Positions 51,002 to 60,426 of a stretch of 64,000 nucleotides of DNA are shown piece after piece. Each line of letters begins with the position of its first letter. Position 1 is the first letter of the stretch. Origin of the DNA: JAJZCD01 sp964478195 (GTDB lineage: Bacteria > Patescibacteriota > Saccharimonadia > Saccharimonadales > UBA4665). The stretch covers positions 1 through 64,000 of the forward strand of contig CAYZGW010000003.1 in assembly GCA_964478195.1 (NCBI GenBank), written 5' to 3'. The notes below the pieces were generated by a model, which saw nothing but the letters and a program-made list of their open reading frames with translations, did no database searches and was not told the origin of the DNA. A program made the position numbers and the translations under genes.

Positions 51002-51408
51002 TGAACAATGTGTATCTTGCAGTCGCTGTGGCCGCGCTGCTACTGCTGGTTTTTGGCACGAACTTGTTACTACGTCGAAGGCCTAAGCATTTAAACAAGC
51101 TATACTACAACGAGCGTTGGCAGACGTTGCAAAAACTCTGCAAAGATAAGTCGACCTGGCCGCTGGCCGTGATTGATGCCGATAAGTTACTGGACGAAGC
51201 TCTCAGGAAAAGCCATTACAAAGGCAAAACCATGGGTGAACGCTTGGTCAGTGCCCAGCGCTCCATTGGTGATAACGACGGCGTGTGGTATGGCCATAAA
51301 CTGCGCAATCGTTTGGTGCACGAAACCGACGTAAAACTGAGTGAGCGTGATGTAAAAGATGCGCTAGTTGGCATTCGTGGTGCGCTCAAAGATCTAGGAG
51401 CTTTATAA
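51001..51408 (+). CDS. Membrane-anchored protein inserted between gatA and gatB
   Basis: A 135-residue protein: an N-terminal membrane helix (about 5-23), then a basic/helical cytoplasmic domain (about 25-135) with DADKLLDEALRKSHYKGKTMGERL in the region 60-83 and NRLVHETDVKLSERDVK near 106. It starts with GTG overlapping the gatA stop, and ends one base before gatB, so it is translated within the gatCAB set. I do not recognise a family; a HEPN-like or scaffold role is possible from the R-x-x-x-H helix, but is inference. Confidence 0.65.
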   Translation: MNNVYLAVAVAALLLLVFGTNLLLRRRPKHLNKLYYNERWQTLQKLCKDKSTWPLAVIDADKLLDEALRKSHYKGKTMGERLVSAQRSIGDNDGVWYGHKLRNRLVHETDVKLSERDVKDALVGIRGALKDLGAL

Positions 51409-52854
51409 ATGATTAACGAAGACGTCCGAAAACTTTACACCGTCACTATCGGCATAGAATGCCACGTGCAGTTCAGGACTAAAACCAAGCTGTTTAGCGG
51501 TGCCGATAATGATGCCCGTGAAGCAGCACCCAACACTCTAGTGAATCACATCGATTTTGGCCTGCCGGGCGCTTTGCCAGTTTTAAACGAAGAGGCCGTA
51601 CGCTTGGCCTGCCGGGCTGCCTTTGCGTTGGGCTCTGAACCGCAGAAGTTCAGCAAATTTGACCGCAAACATTATTTTTATCCTGATCTTCCTATGGGTT
51701 ACCAGATTACCCAGTTCGATGAGCCGATTATTTTGGGCGGCCATATAGAAATTGAAGTCGACGGTCAAAAGAAAACTGTTGGCGTTACCCGGGCACACAT
51801 TGAGGCAGATGCTGGCAAGTCAACCCATCCCGCAGGCGCTGATTACAGCTTGGTTGATCTCAACCGCGCTGGCACGCCATTGCTGGAGATCGTTAGCGAA
51901 CCCGATATGCATTCCGCAGCCGAGGCTAAGGCATATGCCAAAGAACTATATCTGCGCGCTAAATACTCAGGTATCAGCGAGGCTAATCTGTATTACGGTA
52001 ACATGCGCTTTGATGTGAACGTATCGGTGAGCAAAACCGATCAGCTGGGGACGCGTACCGAAACCAAAAACCTAAATAGCTTCCGCAGTATAGAAAAGGC
52101 GGTGGAATACGAAATTGCCCGCCAGATAGAAGTGTTAGAGAGCGGCGAAAAGATCGTGCAGGAAACGCGCGGTTGGGATGATGCTAAACAGAGAACCTTT
52201 AGTCAGCGTACCAAAGAAGATGCGCACGATTACCGCTATATGCCCGACCCTGACTTGCCGCCCATAGTGCTGACTCAAGAATATATTGATGCGGTCAAAG
52301 CTGCTATGCCCGCGCTCCCTGATGATTACCGCAAAATTCTAGCCGATATGGATCTGGATGCCAAAACGGCCAGTGATATCATAGCCGTACCTAGTACTGC
52401 TATGACTGTCAAACGTGTCTATGAGGCTGCGGGCACGTCACACGCTAAGCGGGTGGCCTTTTGGCTGTTACGGCCACAAGCTGACGATGATGCAGGCGCG
52501 ACCGAAACAGAGGTCAGGAGTATTGATGACCAACTGATTAAGCTCTCGCAAATGGTTGAAGAAAACAAACTAAGCTCCACGGCTGCCAAAGAGGTACTGA
52601 CCGAAGTGCAAAAAACTGGTGCCGATCCAGAGAAAATTGCAGCGAACAAAAACTTGCTACAGGTTAGCGACGAAGGTGCTATTACCGAAATCGTCAAGCA
52701 AGTACTGACCGAGAACGAAAAAGCTGCTCAGGATGTGCAAAACGGCGAAATGAAAGCCATCGGCTTTTTGGTTGGCCAGGTGATGAAGCTGAGCCAAGGC
52801 AAAGCCAATCCTAGTCTGGCCACAGAGCTTATCAAAAAACAGCTGGGCATCTAG
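51409..52854 (+). CDS. gatB: Amidotransferase subunit B (GatB)
   Basis: A 481-residue GatB: the N-terminal cradle TVTIGIECHVQFRTKTKLFSG near 11, FDRKHYFYPDLPMGYQITQF near 83, KNLNSFRSIEKAVEYE near 222 and the C-terminal YqeY-like tail domain (about 400-481). It binds the misacylated tRNA and transfers ammonia to the activated Glu or Asp. The family supplies Gln-tRNA(Gln), matching the tRNA-Gln at 1-48. Confidence 0.96.
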   Translation: MINEDVRKLYTVTIGIECHVQFRTKTKLFSGADNDAREAAPNTLVNHIDFGLPGALPVLNEEAVRLACRAAFALGSEPQKFSKFDRKHYFYPDLPMGYQITQFDEPIILGGHIEIEVDGQKKTVGVTRAHIEADAGKSTHPAGADYSLVDLNRAGTPLLEIVSEPDMHSAAEAKAYAKELYLRAKYSGISEANLYYGNMRFDVNVSVSKTDQLGTRTETKNLNSFRSIEKAVEYEIARQIEVLESGEKIVQETRGWDDAKQRTFSQRTKEDAHDYRYMPDPDLPPIVLTQEYIDAVKAAMPALPDDYRKILADMDLDAKTASDIIAVPSTAMTVKRVYEAAGTSHAKRVAFWLLRPQADDDAGATETEVRSIDDQLIKLSQMVEENKLSSTAAKEVLTEVQKTGADPEKIAANKNLLQVSDEGAITEIVKQVLTENEKAAQDVQNGEMKAIGFLVGQVMKLSQGKANPSLATELIKKQLGI

Positions 52855-52895
52855 TCCTGCCGGGCGCGTAGCCATAAGTAAAGGAGCTGATCCGT

Positions 52896-53447
52896 ATGAA
52901 ACCATGGAAACGAATCGAACCCACTACCGTGCAAAAGGTTGGCTTTAGGACGTTAGTGGAAAAGCATTTTATTACAGCTAGTGGTAGGCAAGTTGATCGA
53001 ACGACCATAAATCAAGAAGGTTGGGCAGCCGCTTGTGCTGTTGCAATTACGCCAGATGGAATGGCAATTATCGCACGTCAGTTTAGGCCAGGACCCGAAA
53101 AAATCTTTGATGAGTTGCCGGGTGGTTTGGTGGATGCCAATGAAACGCCCGAAATGTGTGTAGTTCGTGAACTGGCCGAAGAAACTGGATACAAACCCGG
53201 CAAAGTGGAATACCTAGGTGCTTGCTACTATGATGCCTATACAAATGGAGATCGCCATTACTTTTTGCTTACTGACTGCGTGGAGGCTGCTGGTGATTTT
53301 CACTTAGACGATGACGAAGAAGTTGAGGTTCGCTTAATTACGATTGACGAGCTGTTAGCTCAGGCCAAGCGGGGTTACATGACTGATCCGGGCGGAGTAC
53401 TGATGGCATACGACAAACTGCTAAAACTGAAGGAGGAGACGCGATGA
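52896..53447 (+). CDS. Nudix hydrolase, ADP-ribose pyrophosphatase-like
   Basis: A 183-residue Nudix protein. GGLVDANETPEMCVVRELAEETGY near 76 is a complete box; the N-terminal strand and the AITPDGMAIIARQFRPGPEKI segment fit the ADP-ribose pyrophosphatase (NudF-like) group. It overlaps galU by four bases, so a role in sugar-nucleotide turnover is plausible. AAGGAG lies nine bases before ATG. Confidence 0.85.
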   Translation: MKPWKRIEPTTVQKVGFRTLVEKHFITASGRQVDRTTINQEGWAAACAVAITPDGMAIIARQFRPGPEKIFDELPGGLVDANETPEMCVVRELAEETGYKPGKVEYLGACYYDAYTNGDRHYFLLTDCVEAAGDFHLDDDEEVEVRLITIDELLAQAKRGYMTDPGGVLMAYDKLLKLKEETR

Positions 53448-54328
53448 CGAAAGTAACCAAAGCGGTGATTGCTGCTGCTGGTTTCGGTACCCGTTTTTTG
53501 CCGCAAACTAAGGCTATGCCCAAAGAAATGCTGCCACTGATCGATAAGCCGATTATTCAATATGTGGTTGAAGAGCTGGTGGAGGCGGGTATCCGCGATA
53601 TTATCATCGTTGGTTCTAGCAATAAACGCTCGATTGAGGATCATTTTGACCTCCCTAATGAAGACTTGCTAAACAACTTGCGCCAAGGTGGACCAAAAAA
53701 GCAGAAATATATTGACACGGTTGAGGAGGTTGGAAATCTGGCTAATTTCATTTATTTACGCCAGAAGGGCTCATACGGTAATGCCAGGCCGCTGCAATGT
53801 GCAGCACACCTGATTGGCGATGAGCCGTGTCTCTACGCTTTTGCCGACGATTTCTTTGTAGCGACACCGGGGCGGGCTAGCCAGCTGGTAGAGGTGTATG
53901 AAAAGACCGGCGCTGGTGTGCTAGCCTGCAAGGCGGTGACCGATGATAGCGAGTATAGCCGGTACGGCATCGTGGCGGGTGAAACGCTAGAAGATAACCT
54001 AGTGCGTATTGAGCGAATCGTTGAAAAGCCAGGTAAGCCGGTAGCGGAATTAAATCTCGCAAGCGTTGGCGGTTATCTGTTAACGCCAGAATTCTTTGAA
54101 TACCTAGCGAAAGCTGAGGTGCCCGAGGACGGCGAATTTATGATCCAACCAATTATGCAAACAATGATGGATGATGGCCGTACCTTTTATGCCCGCCAGA
54201 TTGATGGCACATACTACGATACCGGCGACAAGCTGGAGTATCTAAAAACAGTTGTTGATTTTGGGTTAGCGCACGAGGAGCTTGGCGGGCCACTCCGTGA
54301 GTATTTGCAGAGCAAGTTTTTGAAATAA
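53444..54328 (+). CDS. galU: UTP-glucose-1-phosphate uridylyltransferase
   Basis: A 294-residue GalU: the nucleotide-binding signature AAGFGTRFLPQTKAMPKEML starting near 10, PIIQYVVEELVEAGI near 34, FADDFF near 129 (metal-binding Asp) and VEKPGKPVAELNLASVGGYLL near 192. It makes UDP-glucose for surface sugars. Translation is coupled to the upstream Nudix gene; a terminator-like hairpin follows. Confidence 0.95.
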   Translation: MTKVTKAVIAAAGFGTRFLPQTKAMPKEMLPLIDKPIIQYVVEELVEAGIRDIIIVGSSNKRSIEDHFDLPNEDLLNNLRQGGPKKQKYIDTVEEVGNLANFIYLRQKGSYGNARPLQCAAHLIGDEPCLYAFADDFFVATPGRASQLVEVYEKTGAGVLACKAVTDDSEYSRYGIVAGETLEDNLVRIERIVEKPGKPVAELNLASVGGYLLTPEFFEYLAKAEVPEDGEFMIQPIMQTMMDDGRTFYARQIDGTYYDTGDKLEYLKTVVDFGLAHEELGGPLREYLQSKFLK

Positions 54329-54352
54329 GGGTTTGAGTGGCTTCGGGTTGTG

Positions 54353-54374
54353 GCCACGACGGCCAGTGGCTTTT
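54353..54374 (+). terminator. Short terminator after galU
   Basis: GCCAC (54353-54357) pairs with GTGGC (54366-54370), followed by TTTT. Weak but well placed, before the next promoter. Confidence 0.45.
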
Positions 54375-54397
54375 AAGGTTGTGCTATAGTTAGTAGT

Positions 54398-54658
54398 ATG
54401 AATACTGCATTTGACATTCTAGTTATCGCACTTGGTTCCTTGCTCGGCATTTTTCTTATTTTGTCGATTATTGCGATCTCACTTGTGCTCAAACTGCTTA
54501 AAAGTTTGCGTCAGGTAGTAGCTAAGGGCGAGCATTTCGTAGATAGCGCTGAACAGATCGGTGAAACATTACGTGCGAATGCTGGTGCTGTTGGTATTGT
54601 GCGTCAGCTCCTAAAATTTGTGAACATGATGAATAACATGAAAGGCAAGAGGGAATAG
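54398..54658 (+). CDS. Small membrane protein, unknown
   Basis: An 86-residue protein with one N-terminal membrane helix (about 7-32) and an amphipathic helical tail (about 38-86), reminiscent of DUF948-type proteins. The -10 TATAGT (54385-54390, TGn-extended) lies seven bases before ATG. It is two bases upstream of the YtxH-like gene, a pairing seen in Gram-positive stress operons. Confidence 0.65.
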   Translation: MNTAFDILVIALGSLLGIFLILSIIAISLVLKLLKSLRQVVAKGEHFVDSAEQIGETLRANAGAVGIVRQLLKFVNMMNNMKGKRE

Positions 54659-54659
54659 C

Positions 54660-55076
54660 ATGGGGTCGCACAAAGAAGAAAATCAGCAGCTGGCTAAGAG
54701 ATTTGCGCTTGGTGCGGTGTTGAGTGCGGTCGTCGGCTATTTAGCTGGGCTCCTGACGGCGCCAAAGAGTGGTAAAGAAACTCGCCAGGTTATTAAAGAC
54801 CGCGCAACTGAAACCTACAATGCCGCCGAGAAAGAGCTCAAAAAACTGCACACTGAACTGAACGATGTAATTAGCGAGGTTAGTGAACGGATTGATTCGT
54901 TGCGCAATAAAAAAGAAGTTAGCGACGCGCTGGATAAAGGCCGTGACGCCAAACAGAAAGCCCGTGAAATGCTAAGCGCGCTCCATGATGGTGAAGCTGA
55001 AGATAAAGATCTGCAGAAAGCAGTCAAAGATGCTACGGCTGCGATAGAGCACTTGCGTAACTACTTGCACAAGTAG
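54660..55076 (+). CDS. YtxH-like stress/envelope protein
   Basis: A 138-residue protein: one membrane helix near 15-35 (GAVLSAVVGYLAGLLTAPKSG) followed by a long charged coiled coil (about 40-138). The transmembrane segment ending in Ala-Pro-x-Ser-Gly is characteristic of the YtxH family. The function is not established; family members are stress-induced. Confidence 0.75.
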   Translation: MGSHKEENQQLAKRFALGAVLSAVVGYLAGLLTAPKSGKETRQVIKDRATETYNAAEKELKKLHTELNDVISEVSERIDSLRNKKEVSDALDKGRDAKQKAREMLSALHDGEAEDKDLQKAVKDATAAIEHLRNYLHK

Positions 55077-55087
55077 CTTTTCGGCGA

Positions 55088-55678
55088 ATGAAAGAAGCGT
55101 TTGCTGTTATCTCGGCAGTGTTGATTCTGGTGGCCGGGCCGCCATATGCGCTCGACACTCTAAAAGGTATTACTAAGCCCGAGCGAATGACTTGGTTTAT
55201 CTTTAGTTTGTTGGGACTAGTAGCATTTGTGTCACAAGCGGGGCTGGGCGCTTCATGGTCGTTGTTGTTTTCGGGCTTAGATACGGCCGGAAGCTGCTTA
55301 ATGCTATTGCTATCTTTGAAATATGGCGTGGGTGGTTATGCTAGACGTGACATTGTGGCACTGACCATAGCATTAGCGGGTATTGCGGCTGCTTATTTAT
55401 TCAAGCAGCCGCTGATATCGCTGAGCGGCGTAGTTTTAGCCGATGCTTCTGGTACGGCGTTGACAGTGCGAAAGGCATTCTTAGATCCAAGCAGCGAAAC
55501 AACGATCACCTGGCTGTGTGTCGGTACGGCGGCTGTCTTTGGTATGTTAGCGGTTGGTTCGTGGTCGCGGACGCTGCTACTTTATCCGGCATATCTGGTG
55601 GTAGCTAATTATGCGGTGCCGATTGCCCAATTGCTTGGTCGGCCCAAGCAGCGAGTACAAACTTCAAAAGCGTTGTAA
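55088..55678 (+). CDS. Polytopic membrane protein of unknown function
   Basis: A 196-residue protein with six or seven membrane helices. The helices alternate with short loops and there is a G/S-rich early part and a Lys-containing tail. PPYALDTLKGITKPERMTW near 17-36 contains a Pro pair and a small loop; it is a possible PQ-loop-like carrier, which I cannot confirm. It has no ribosome site and follows the YtxH-like gene by 11 bases. Confidence 0.6.
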   Translation: MKEAFAVISAVLILVAGPPYALDTLKGITKPERMTWFIFSLLGLVAFVSQAGLGASWSLLFSGLDTAGSCLMLLLSLKYGVGGYARRDIVALTIALAGIAAAYLFKQPLISLSGVVLADASGTALTVRKAFLDPSSETTITWLCVGTAAVFGMLAVGSWSRTLLLYPAYLVVANYAVPIAQLLGRPKQRVQTSKAL

Positions 55679-55746
55679 ATCTTCTGATCACACAGGACGC
55701 TAAGTTGCGCTATACTAGTGTGAGAAAGCGTGAGGGGTATAGTGAG

Positions 55747-58700
55747 GTGAGTACGGTAAGCCTAAAAGCCAGTGATTATGTGCACCTGCATAATCACACC
55801 CAGTTCAGTTTGCTCGACGGATTAACCAAAATCCCCGACTTAATCCAGTTTGCTAAAGCCGAGGGTATGGAAGCTGTGGCCATGACCGATCATGGAACGC
55901 TTTCCGGCGCAATTGAATTTTACAAGGAGGCAACAGCGAACGAGATCAAGCCGATCATCGGCATTGAAACCTACGTAGCCTCGCGCCGCCACACCGATAA
56001 AGATCCCCAAAAAGATAAGGCTCGCTATCACCTGATTTTGTTAGCCATGAACAACACGGGTTGGAAGAACCTGATGCAGCTGAGCTCTATAGCTAACCTA
56101 CATGGTATGTACTATTTCCCACGTATCGATCACGAGCTGCTGGAACAGTACAACGAAGGCATCATTGCGCTCAGCGCCTGCATGGGCGGTGAGGTTGGTG
56201 ACGCCCTAAAGGTGGATGACTATGAGCGGGCCAAAGATGTCGCCACATGGTACAAAGGTATATTCGGTGACCGTTATTACTTAGAAATTCAGGATCATGG
56301 GCACCCTGAAAATCCACTGCACTCAGCCGAGCAGCAACATGTTAACGAACAAGCCCTAAGGCTGGGTAAGGAGCTAGACATCCCAGTAGTAGTAACCTGT
56401 GACGCACATTACTTAAAGCACGCCCACCAAGACGCCCACGAAATTTTGCTGTGTGTCGGTACTGGCGCGTTTTTGAGTGACGAAAAGCGCATGAGCCTAA
56501 AAGATTATCCGCTACATGTAGAATCGCCCACCGAAATCATCAAGCGGTGGGGCAAAGACTACCCGGAAGTAATTACTAATACCAAAGCAATTGCCGATCG
56601 CTGTAACGTTGAAATCGAACTGGGCAAAATCTTAATTCCGAAGTTCCCCGTACCCGAAGGCGAAACCGAGAAGACCTATCTAGACAAACTGGTGTACCGG
56701 GGCCTAGTCGAACGGTACCTTGGTAAGCCGCGCGAGGAAGCTGCAGTGATGAGTGTCGAGGAAGTTACCGCTGCCTTGCCACAAACCGTCCGGGAGCGAG
56801 CTGAGTATGAACTCAGTGTGATCGATGGCATGGGTTTTAACGGCTATATGCTGATCGTGCAAGATTTTATCAACTGGGGCAAGGACCAGGGGATTATCTT
56901 TGGCCCAGGACGAGGGTCTGCGGCCGGCTCAATTATTGCCTATGTGCTCTATATTACCGACCTTGACCCGCTGAAATATGGACTGCTGTTTGAACGTTTC
57001 TTGAACCCTGACCGTATTTCGATGCCCGATATCGATGTGGATATTCAGGACACTCGCCGTGACGAAGTCATCCAATATTGCGCCGACAAATATGGTCATG
57101 ACCGGGTAAGTAACATCGTAACCTTCGGCCGGATGGCTGCCCGTGCTGCGGTGCGTGATGTGGCTCGTGTGATGCAGGTACCTTACGCCGAAGCTGATCG
57201 CGTAGCCAAAATGATCCCGCAGCCGGTGCAGGGTCGGCACATTCCGCTGAAAAAGAGCATTGTAGATGACCAAGAGCTGAAGCGCGAATACGAAACCAAC
57301 GAAACCTCTAAAGAAGTGATCGATATGGCGATTGCGCTGGAAGGTACGGTGCGTAGTCACGGTGTTCACGCTTGTGGCGTAGTGATTGCTCCGGCCGAGC
57401 TCGTTAATTACCTGCCTTTGGAAATGGCCCAAAAGGGCGTGGTTGCTGTGCAGTTCCCGATGGGCCAGGTCGAAGAATTGGGCCTGCTGAAAATGGACTT
57501 TTTAGGGCTTAGCAACTTAACCGTTATTAAAAATACCCTGCGTATCATTAAGCGTGTATATGGTACGGACATTGACCTGACCATCATTCCGCTGGATGAT
57601 GATGCGACCTTTGCGCTGCTGGGTCGTGGTGACACCACCGGTGTGTTTCAGTTTGAATCCAGTGGCATGAAGCGCTACTTGCGCGAGCTCAAACCTACCG
57701 AATTTAACGACGTGATTGCCATGGGTGCGCTGTACCGTCCCGGACCTTTAAGTGCTGGTCTGACCGATAGTTTTATTCACCGCAAAAACGGATTGGAAGA
57801 GGTAGCGTATGCACACCCCCTTATGAAGGGTGCGCTGGGTACTACCTACGGCGTACTAGTCTATCAGGAACAGGTGATGCAGATCAGCCGCGAAGTCTGT
57901 GGGTTTACCGGTGGCGAGGCAGATACGCTGCGTAAGGCGATCGGCAAGAAAAAGCTTGACGTGATGCAGAAGATGCAGATCAAGTTTGAGGACGGCGCGG
58001 TTGCCAATGGTGTACCACGCCCAGTAATTGAAAAATTCTGGAAAGATTTGCTGGGCTTTGCCGACTACTGCTTTAACAAGAGCCACTCGGCCTGCTATGG
58101 TCTGATCAGCTATCAAACTGCTTATCTAAAAGCACATTACCCGGCGGCCTTTATGGCGGCACTTATGACCAGCGACTACGACGACACCGATCGTCTGGCA
58201 ATCGAGATTGCCGAATGTAAGCGTGTAGGTATGACGGTGCTACCACCTGATGTTAACGAATCATTCCACGAATTTGCCGTAGTGCCGGACCCCGATAAAG
58301 AAGATAACACGCGGGCACCAATTCGCTTTGGCATGGACGCCATTAAGAACGTAGGCTCTGGTGCGGTGGACGAAATCATTCGGGCCCGTGAAGCAGATGG
58401 CGAGTTCAAAGATCTGGAAGATTTTGTGTCCCGTGTTAATACACGCATCGCCAACCGCAAAGCCGTGGAAAGTCTTATCAAGGCGGGAGCCTTTGACCGT
58501 TTTGGCGATCGCTCTACGCTGCTGCATAATCTGGATACTATCATGGCGTATGGTCAGCGGCTAGCTAAAGAACGGGCCAGTGGTCAAACAGACTTGTTTG
58601 GCAATCTAACCGGCGATGACATTAGCCATAAGCCAACGCTCAAACTCGATATGCCGCCCACCAAGCTCAATCCGCGTGAACTCCTCGGCTGGGAACGTGA

Positions 58701-59430
58701 GCTGCTAGGGCTGTACCTTAGTCAGCAGCCACTGGAGGCTTTTAGTGTGCTCTTATCTGAACAGACACTGCCACTGAATAGCCTGAAAGCCGAGCATGAT
58801 GGCAAGGCAGTTGTCGTGGGCGGCGTGGTAACCGATTCGCGCGAAATTCTGACCAAAAAAGGCCAGAAGATGGCATTTGTAAAAATAGAAGATGAGTTTG
58901 CCGAAATAGAATTGATTCTGTTCCCCAGCACGTACCAACAAACGGTTGGGCTGTGGGAGCGTGACCGTGTGGTTATTGTGCGTGGCAAAGTAAATGCCAA
59001 AGACCGTGATGGCAATATCACCGAAGATTTGAAGATACTGGTGGATGATGGTCGTGAAGTGACGCACGAGCAAGCGGCAGCCTATCAAAGTACTGGGCGT
59101 AAACAGCGCGAGATCAAAGTCGGAAAACGCAAAGGCAGCGCGCTCAAGACGGCTGTGGCAGCCGCCAGGGCCGAGAAAGCAGAAAAGATTCAAGAAGTTG
59201 ATAAGCCTTCCCGCGTTTATATCCGGCTCTTAAAAAGTGACGACCATGCTATGCTTGCTCAACTAAAGCTAACAATTGATGAACAGCAAGGCGAAAGCGA
59301 AGTCGTACTAGTGCTGGGTCCCGACCATGCCAAGCAGGCCATAAAGTTGCCTACTCGTATGAACACCGAGCCGGCCGCCCTGGAACGTTTGCAAACTCTT
59401 GTTGGCGCTGCCAACGTAGTGTTGCAGTAA
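55747..59430 (+). CDS. dnaE: DNA polymerase III alpha subunit
   Basis: A 1227-residue replicative polymerase. An intact PHP domain (about 10-290; HLHNHTQFSLLDGL, MTDHGTLSG) keeps its metal ligands and so may proofread or cleave pyrophosphate. The palm carries FGPGRGSAAGSIIAY near 390 and PDIDVDIQDTRRDEV near 433, thumb and fingers follow, and a helix-hairpin-helix and OB fold (about 1020-1110; VVVGGVV) sit near the C-terminus. The frame opens at 55705, but a -10 TATACT at 55711-55716 lies inside that extension, so GTG 55747 behind GAGGGG is the start. Confidence 0.95.
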   Translation: MSTVSLKASDYVHLHNHTQFSLLDGLTKIPDLIQFAKAEGMEAVAMTDHGTLSGAIEFYKEATANEIKPIIGIETYVASRRHTDKDPQKDKARYHLILLAMNNTGWKNLMQLSSIANLHGMYYFPRIDHELLEQYNEGIIALSACMGGEVGDALKVDDYERAKDVATWYKGIFGDRYYLEIQDHGHPENPLHSAEQQHVNEQALRLGKELDIPVVVTCDAHYLKHAHQDAHEILLCVGTGAFLSDEKRMSLKDYPLHVESPTEIIKRWGKDYPEVITNTKAIADRCNVEIELGKILIPKFPVPEGETEKTYLDKLVYRGLVERYLGKPREEAAVMSVEEVTAALPQTVRERAEYELSVIDGMGFNGYMLIVQDFINWGKDQGIIFGPGRGSAAGSIIAYVLYITDLDPLKYGLLFERFLNPDRISMPDIDVDIQDTRRDEVIQYCADKYGHDRVSNIVTFGRMAARAAVRDVARVMQVPYAEADRVAKMIPQPVQGRHIPLKKSIVDDQELKREYETNETSKEVIDMAIALEGTVRSHGVHACGVVIAPAELVNYLPLEMAQKGVVAVQFPMGQVEELGLLKMDFLGLSNLTVIKNTLRIIKRVYGTDIDLTIIPLDDDATFALLGRGDTTGVFQFESSGMKRYLRELKPTEFNDVIAMGALYRPGPLSAGLTDSFIHRKNGLEEVAYAHPLMKGALGTTYGVLVYQEQVMQISREVCGFTGGEADTLRKAIGKKKLDVMQKMQIKFEDGAVANGVPRPVIEKFWKDLLGFADYCFNKSHSACYGLISYQTAYLKAHYPAAFMAALMTSDYDDTDRLAIEIAECKRVGMTVLPPDVNESFHEFAVVPDPDKEDNTRAPIRFGMDAIKNVGSGAVDEIIRAREADGEFKDLEDFVSRVNTRIANRKAVESLIKAGAFDRFGDRSTLLHNLDTIMAYGQRLAKERASGQTDLFGNLTGDDISHKPTLKLDMPPTKLNPRELLGWERELLGLYLSQQPLEAFSVLLSEQTLPLNSLKAEHDGKAVVVGGVVTDSREILTKKGQKMAFVKIEDEFAEIELILFPSTYQQTVGLWERDRVVIVRGKVNAKDRDGNITEDLKILVDDGREVTHEQAAAYQSTGRKQREIKVGKRKGSALKTAVAAARAEKAEKIQEVDKPSRVYIRLLKSDDHAMLAQLKLTIDEQQGESEVVLVLGPDHAKQAIKLPTRMNTEPAALERLQTLVGAANVVLQ

Positions 59431-59435
59431 AAGCC

Positions 59436-59455
59436 CCAGAGGGTTGTAGCTCTGG
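59436..59455. terminator. Hairpin between convergent dnaE and CAP-domain genes
   Basis: CCAGAG (59436-59441) and CTCTGG (59450-59455) pair around an eight-base loop, with adjacent GCC/GGC adding to the stem. It is located where both convergent transcripts end; no strong T-run. Confidence 0.45.
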
Positions 59456-59480
59456 TGGCCAGAAAGCTGACGTAGCATTT

Positions 59481-60371
59481 CTAGAGGACGACACCAGCAA
59501 TATGTGACAGCAGGAACGCAAAGACTGCAACAGACATCAGGAAAACGTCGAAGAAAGGGTGATGCATCAAGAACTGCTCGCCACGAACTAGCACTTTATG
59601 CCAAGCTAGCGCATGCCGAACAAAGAACAGCATTAGCGCTGCGCCGCAGATGGCGGCAAGGGCTAACGGTGCCCAGGCCGCGGTAGAGAGGAGTGACAAG
59701 CGTGAGACTACTTCAGTATGCGTACCGAGGACTACCGGTGTAGAGGTTGTGTTGCCCGTGTGTGCGTTAATCATGCCTGCAGGTTCACCGTACATGGCAA
59801 CAACAACCGTTTCTGGGCCGGTTCCCTGGTAGTTGGCGATGTTCGCAGTGGCAAATCCTACATCCTGATAGTCGCTATCTAAAATGTTTGCCCGGTGTTC
59901 GGCGCTATGCATCCAGGCGGTCATCACCTGGTCGCTGCTACCAAAGCCGTAGGCCAGATTCTCACCGGCTGCTTCGTATTGATAGCCGGAGGTGTCTATA
60001 AAACTCCATGGCTGTTTGCCGTCTGGTGTTACGTGGTTCCAGTAGTCACGCTTGGCCATGTCGTTGGCTTTAGCTTGAGCTGCGGTAGCTAGTTGAGAGC
60101 TCATCTGCAAAGCGGGCTCATGGTGCGAGGTACGCTCTCCGTTTGTCTCGGCAAGTAATACCTGGGAGCTAATATTAGTAGCATAGCCAAGCACGTTATG
60201 GTGTACTTGTCCTAGCCAGTTGTTGATGAAAACACCAACACTCAACACGGCAAACACAGGCAAGTAAGGCCAGTAGGGCTTGACGTAATGGTCTGATGGC
60301 CTGTGGTGTTGCCCTGTACGCTTATGATGATTCGCAGGCCGGCGTGGCTGCTTTGGCTTAGTGAGTGTCAT
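59481..60371 (-). CDS. CAP-domain (SCP/PR-1-like) membrane protein
   Basis: A 296-residue protein with a basic N-terminus, a membrane helix (about 35-50), a CAP domain (about 85-215) and two C-terminal membrane helices (about 235-258 and 275-296). HVTPDGKQPWSFI, GENLAYGFGSSDQVMTAWMHSAEHRANIL and the following DVGFATA motifs show the His/Glu cavity of the family. The exposed CAP domain may act on cell-wall, lipid or protein ligands at the epibiont surface. Confidence 0.85.
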   Translation of the reverse strand: MTLTKPKQPRRPANHHKRTGQHHRPSDHYVKPYWPYLPVFAVLSVGVFINNWLGQVHHNVLGYATNISSQVLLAETNGERTSHHEPALQMSSQLATAAQAKANDMAKRDYWNHVTPDGKQPWSFIDTSGYQYEAAGENLAYGFGSSDQVMTAWMHSAEHRANILDSDYQDVGFATANIANYQGTGPETVVVAMYGEPAGMINAHTGNTTSTPVVLGTHTEVVSRLSLLSTAAWAPLALAAICGAALMLFFVRHALAWHKVLVRGEQFLMHHPFFDVFLMSVAVFAFLLSHIAGVVL

Positions 60372-60426
60372 ATTCGTTTCACGCTATTGCTTAAACTTTA
60401 GCATAGCACAATTTTCAATCGTCAGG

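Noticed and set aside
55705..55746. TTG start for dnaE
   Set aside because: The extension includes a -10 TATACT. The GTG at 55747 has GAGGGG upstream and matches the protein start.
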